From positions 372,001 to 436,000 of the forward strand of contig DALYEP010000001.1 of assembly GCA_031972475.1 (NCBI GenBank): 64,000 nt of DNA, written 5' to 3'. The notes under the pieces were generated by a model. The model made no database searches and was not told the origin of the DNA. It saw only the letters and a list, made by a program, of their open reading frames with translations. Every line of letters starts with the position of its first letter. Position 1 is the stretch's first letter. This stretch comes from CAIQNR01 sp031972475. GTDB lineage: Bacteria > Babelota > Babeliae > Babelales > CAIQNR01. Both the position numbers and the translations under genes were made by a program. This document shows positions 63,720 to 64,000 of this stretch, in pieces.

Positions 63720-64000
63720 TTATTTATCTTTTTTTGACTTGCGTCTCTTTAAAATTAAAGGATCTTTACGCTTACGCGTTCTGGTACCCTTACAACCTTT
63801 ACCCCATGGAGACTGAGGATGCGCACCTGATTTAGAACGACCTTCACCACCACCATGTGGATGATCAACAGGGTTCATAGCCATACCACGAACAGAAGAT
63901 CTAAATCCAAGATGACGAGTCCTTCCAGCTTTACCCCATGTAATATTCTTATAATCAGCATTTCCAAGTTCACCAATAGTCGCCCAACAATTAAGGTGAA
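63720..64000 (-). CDS. rplB: Ribosomal protein uL2, C-terminal part (partial)
   Basis: The reading frame enters from the right edge and ends at TAA 63722-63720, giving 92 visible codons. The visible part includes GELGNADYKNITWGKAGR, RGMAMNPVDHPHGGGEGR and the basic end KRKDPLILKRRKSKKDK, which is the C-terminal half of uL2, including the conserved His loop needed for peptidyl transfer. The N-terminal half lies beyond the window. It is upstream of rpsS. Confidence 0.97.
   Translation of the reverse strand, partial: HLNCWATIGELGNADYKNITWGKAGRTRHLGFRSSVRGMAMNPVDHPHGGGEGRSKSGAHPQSPWGKGCKGTRTRKRKDPLILKRRKSKKDK

Noticed and set aside
1..64000. CRISPR arrays, insertion sequences, prophage or integrase genes, rRNA operons
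   Set aside because: No regular spaced repeats, transposase or integrase motifs, or rRNA segments were seen. The only tandem repeat is coding (183 bp).

Overview
This is a low-GC bacterial chromosome segment with almost every gene on the minus strand. Small exported hypotheticals dominate the accessory part. The S10-spc-alpha ribosomal block is reduced (no rpmD), most unknown genes carry signal peptides or coiled coils, and no mobile elements, CRISPR arrays or rRNA genes are visible. The style fits a reduced-genome, host-associated Gram-negative-like lineage such as Dependentiae (TM6/Babeliales). That placement is an inference from gene content, not a search result.

Layout. 1-4990: the tail of a DUF4097-like surface protein, a tiny Cys/His-rich membrane peptide, tRNA-Ala, a DsbD-type thiol reductase, an NhaC-type antiporter and an orphan exported protein. 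4991-15618 (minus): der, dnaX, two exported unknowns, mreC, dus, a 51-residue zinc-ribbon micro-gene (DUF5679 type), a PAP2-like protein, then a MATE transporter-gatC-gatA operon. 15884-17334 (plus): an exported unknown and a hexulose-phosphate-synthase-like enzyme behind a palindrome. 17392-28587 (minus): a four-gene operon encoding only large exported proteins of unknown function. Its first gene is broken by a 100-N assembly gap that lies inside a 183-bp tandem repeat.

28681-41467: an archaeal-type ATP-dependent DNA ligase, secD between tRNA-Met and tRNA-Leu, two exported coiled-coil proteins, a flavin split-barrel protein with a HemW-like radical SAM protein, a plus-strand exported protein carrying three Y-x-E-I motifs and a PPPVPKRP motif (effector candidate), a DUF58/DUF4381-like pair, serS and HU. 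41683-51225: tatD, membrane proteins, a YdjM-like protein, a SpoIID-like protein, RNase HI, a zinc-ribbon coiled-coil protein behind tRNA-Ile2, an endonuclease IV-like protein, a phosphohexomutase and an SbcC/Rad50 ATPase. 51312-64000: rplQ-rpoA-rpsD-rpsK-rpsM-rpmJ-infA-map-adk-secY-rplO-rpsE-rplR-rplF-rpsH-rpsN-rplE-rplX-rplN-rpsQ-rpmC-rplP-rpsC-rplV-rpsS-rplB (partial).

How the genes work together: the conserved genes cover translation, Sec export, oxidative folding, DNA repair and envelope shape. The accessory genes are mostly exported and have no recognisable family. The best candidates for something undescribed are the four-gene secretome operon (17392-28587) and the Y-x-E-I/proline-rich protein (36158-36778).
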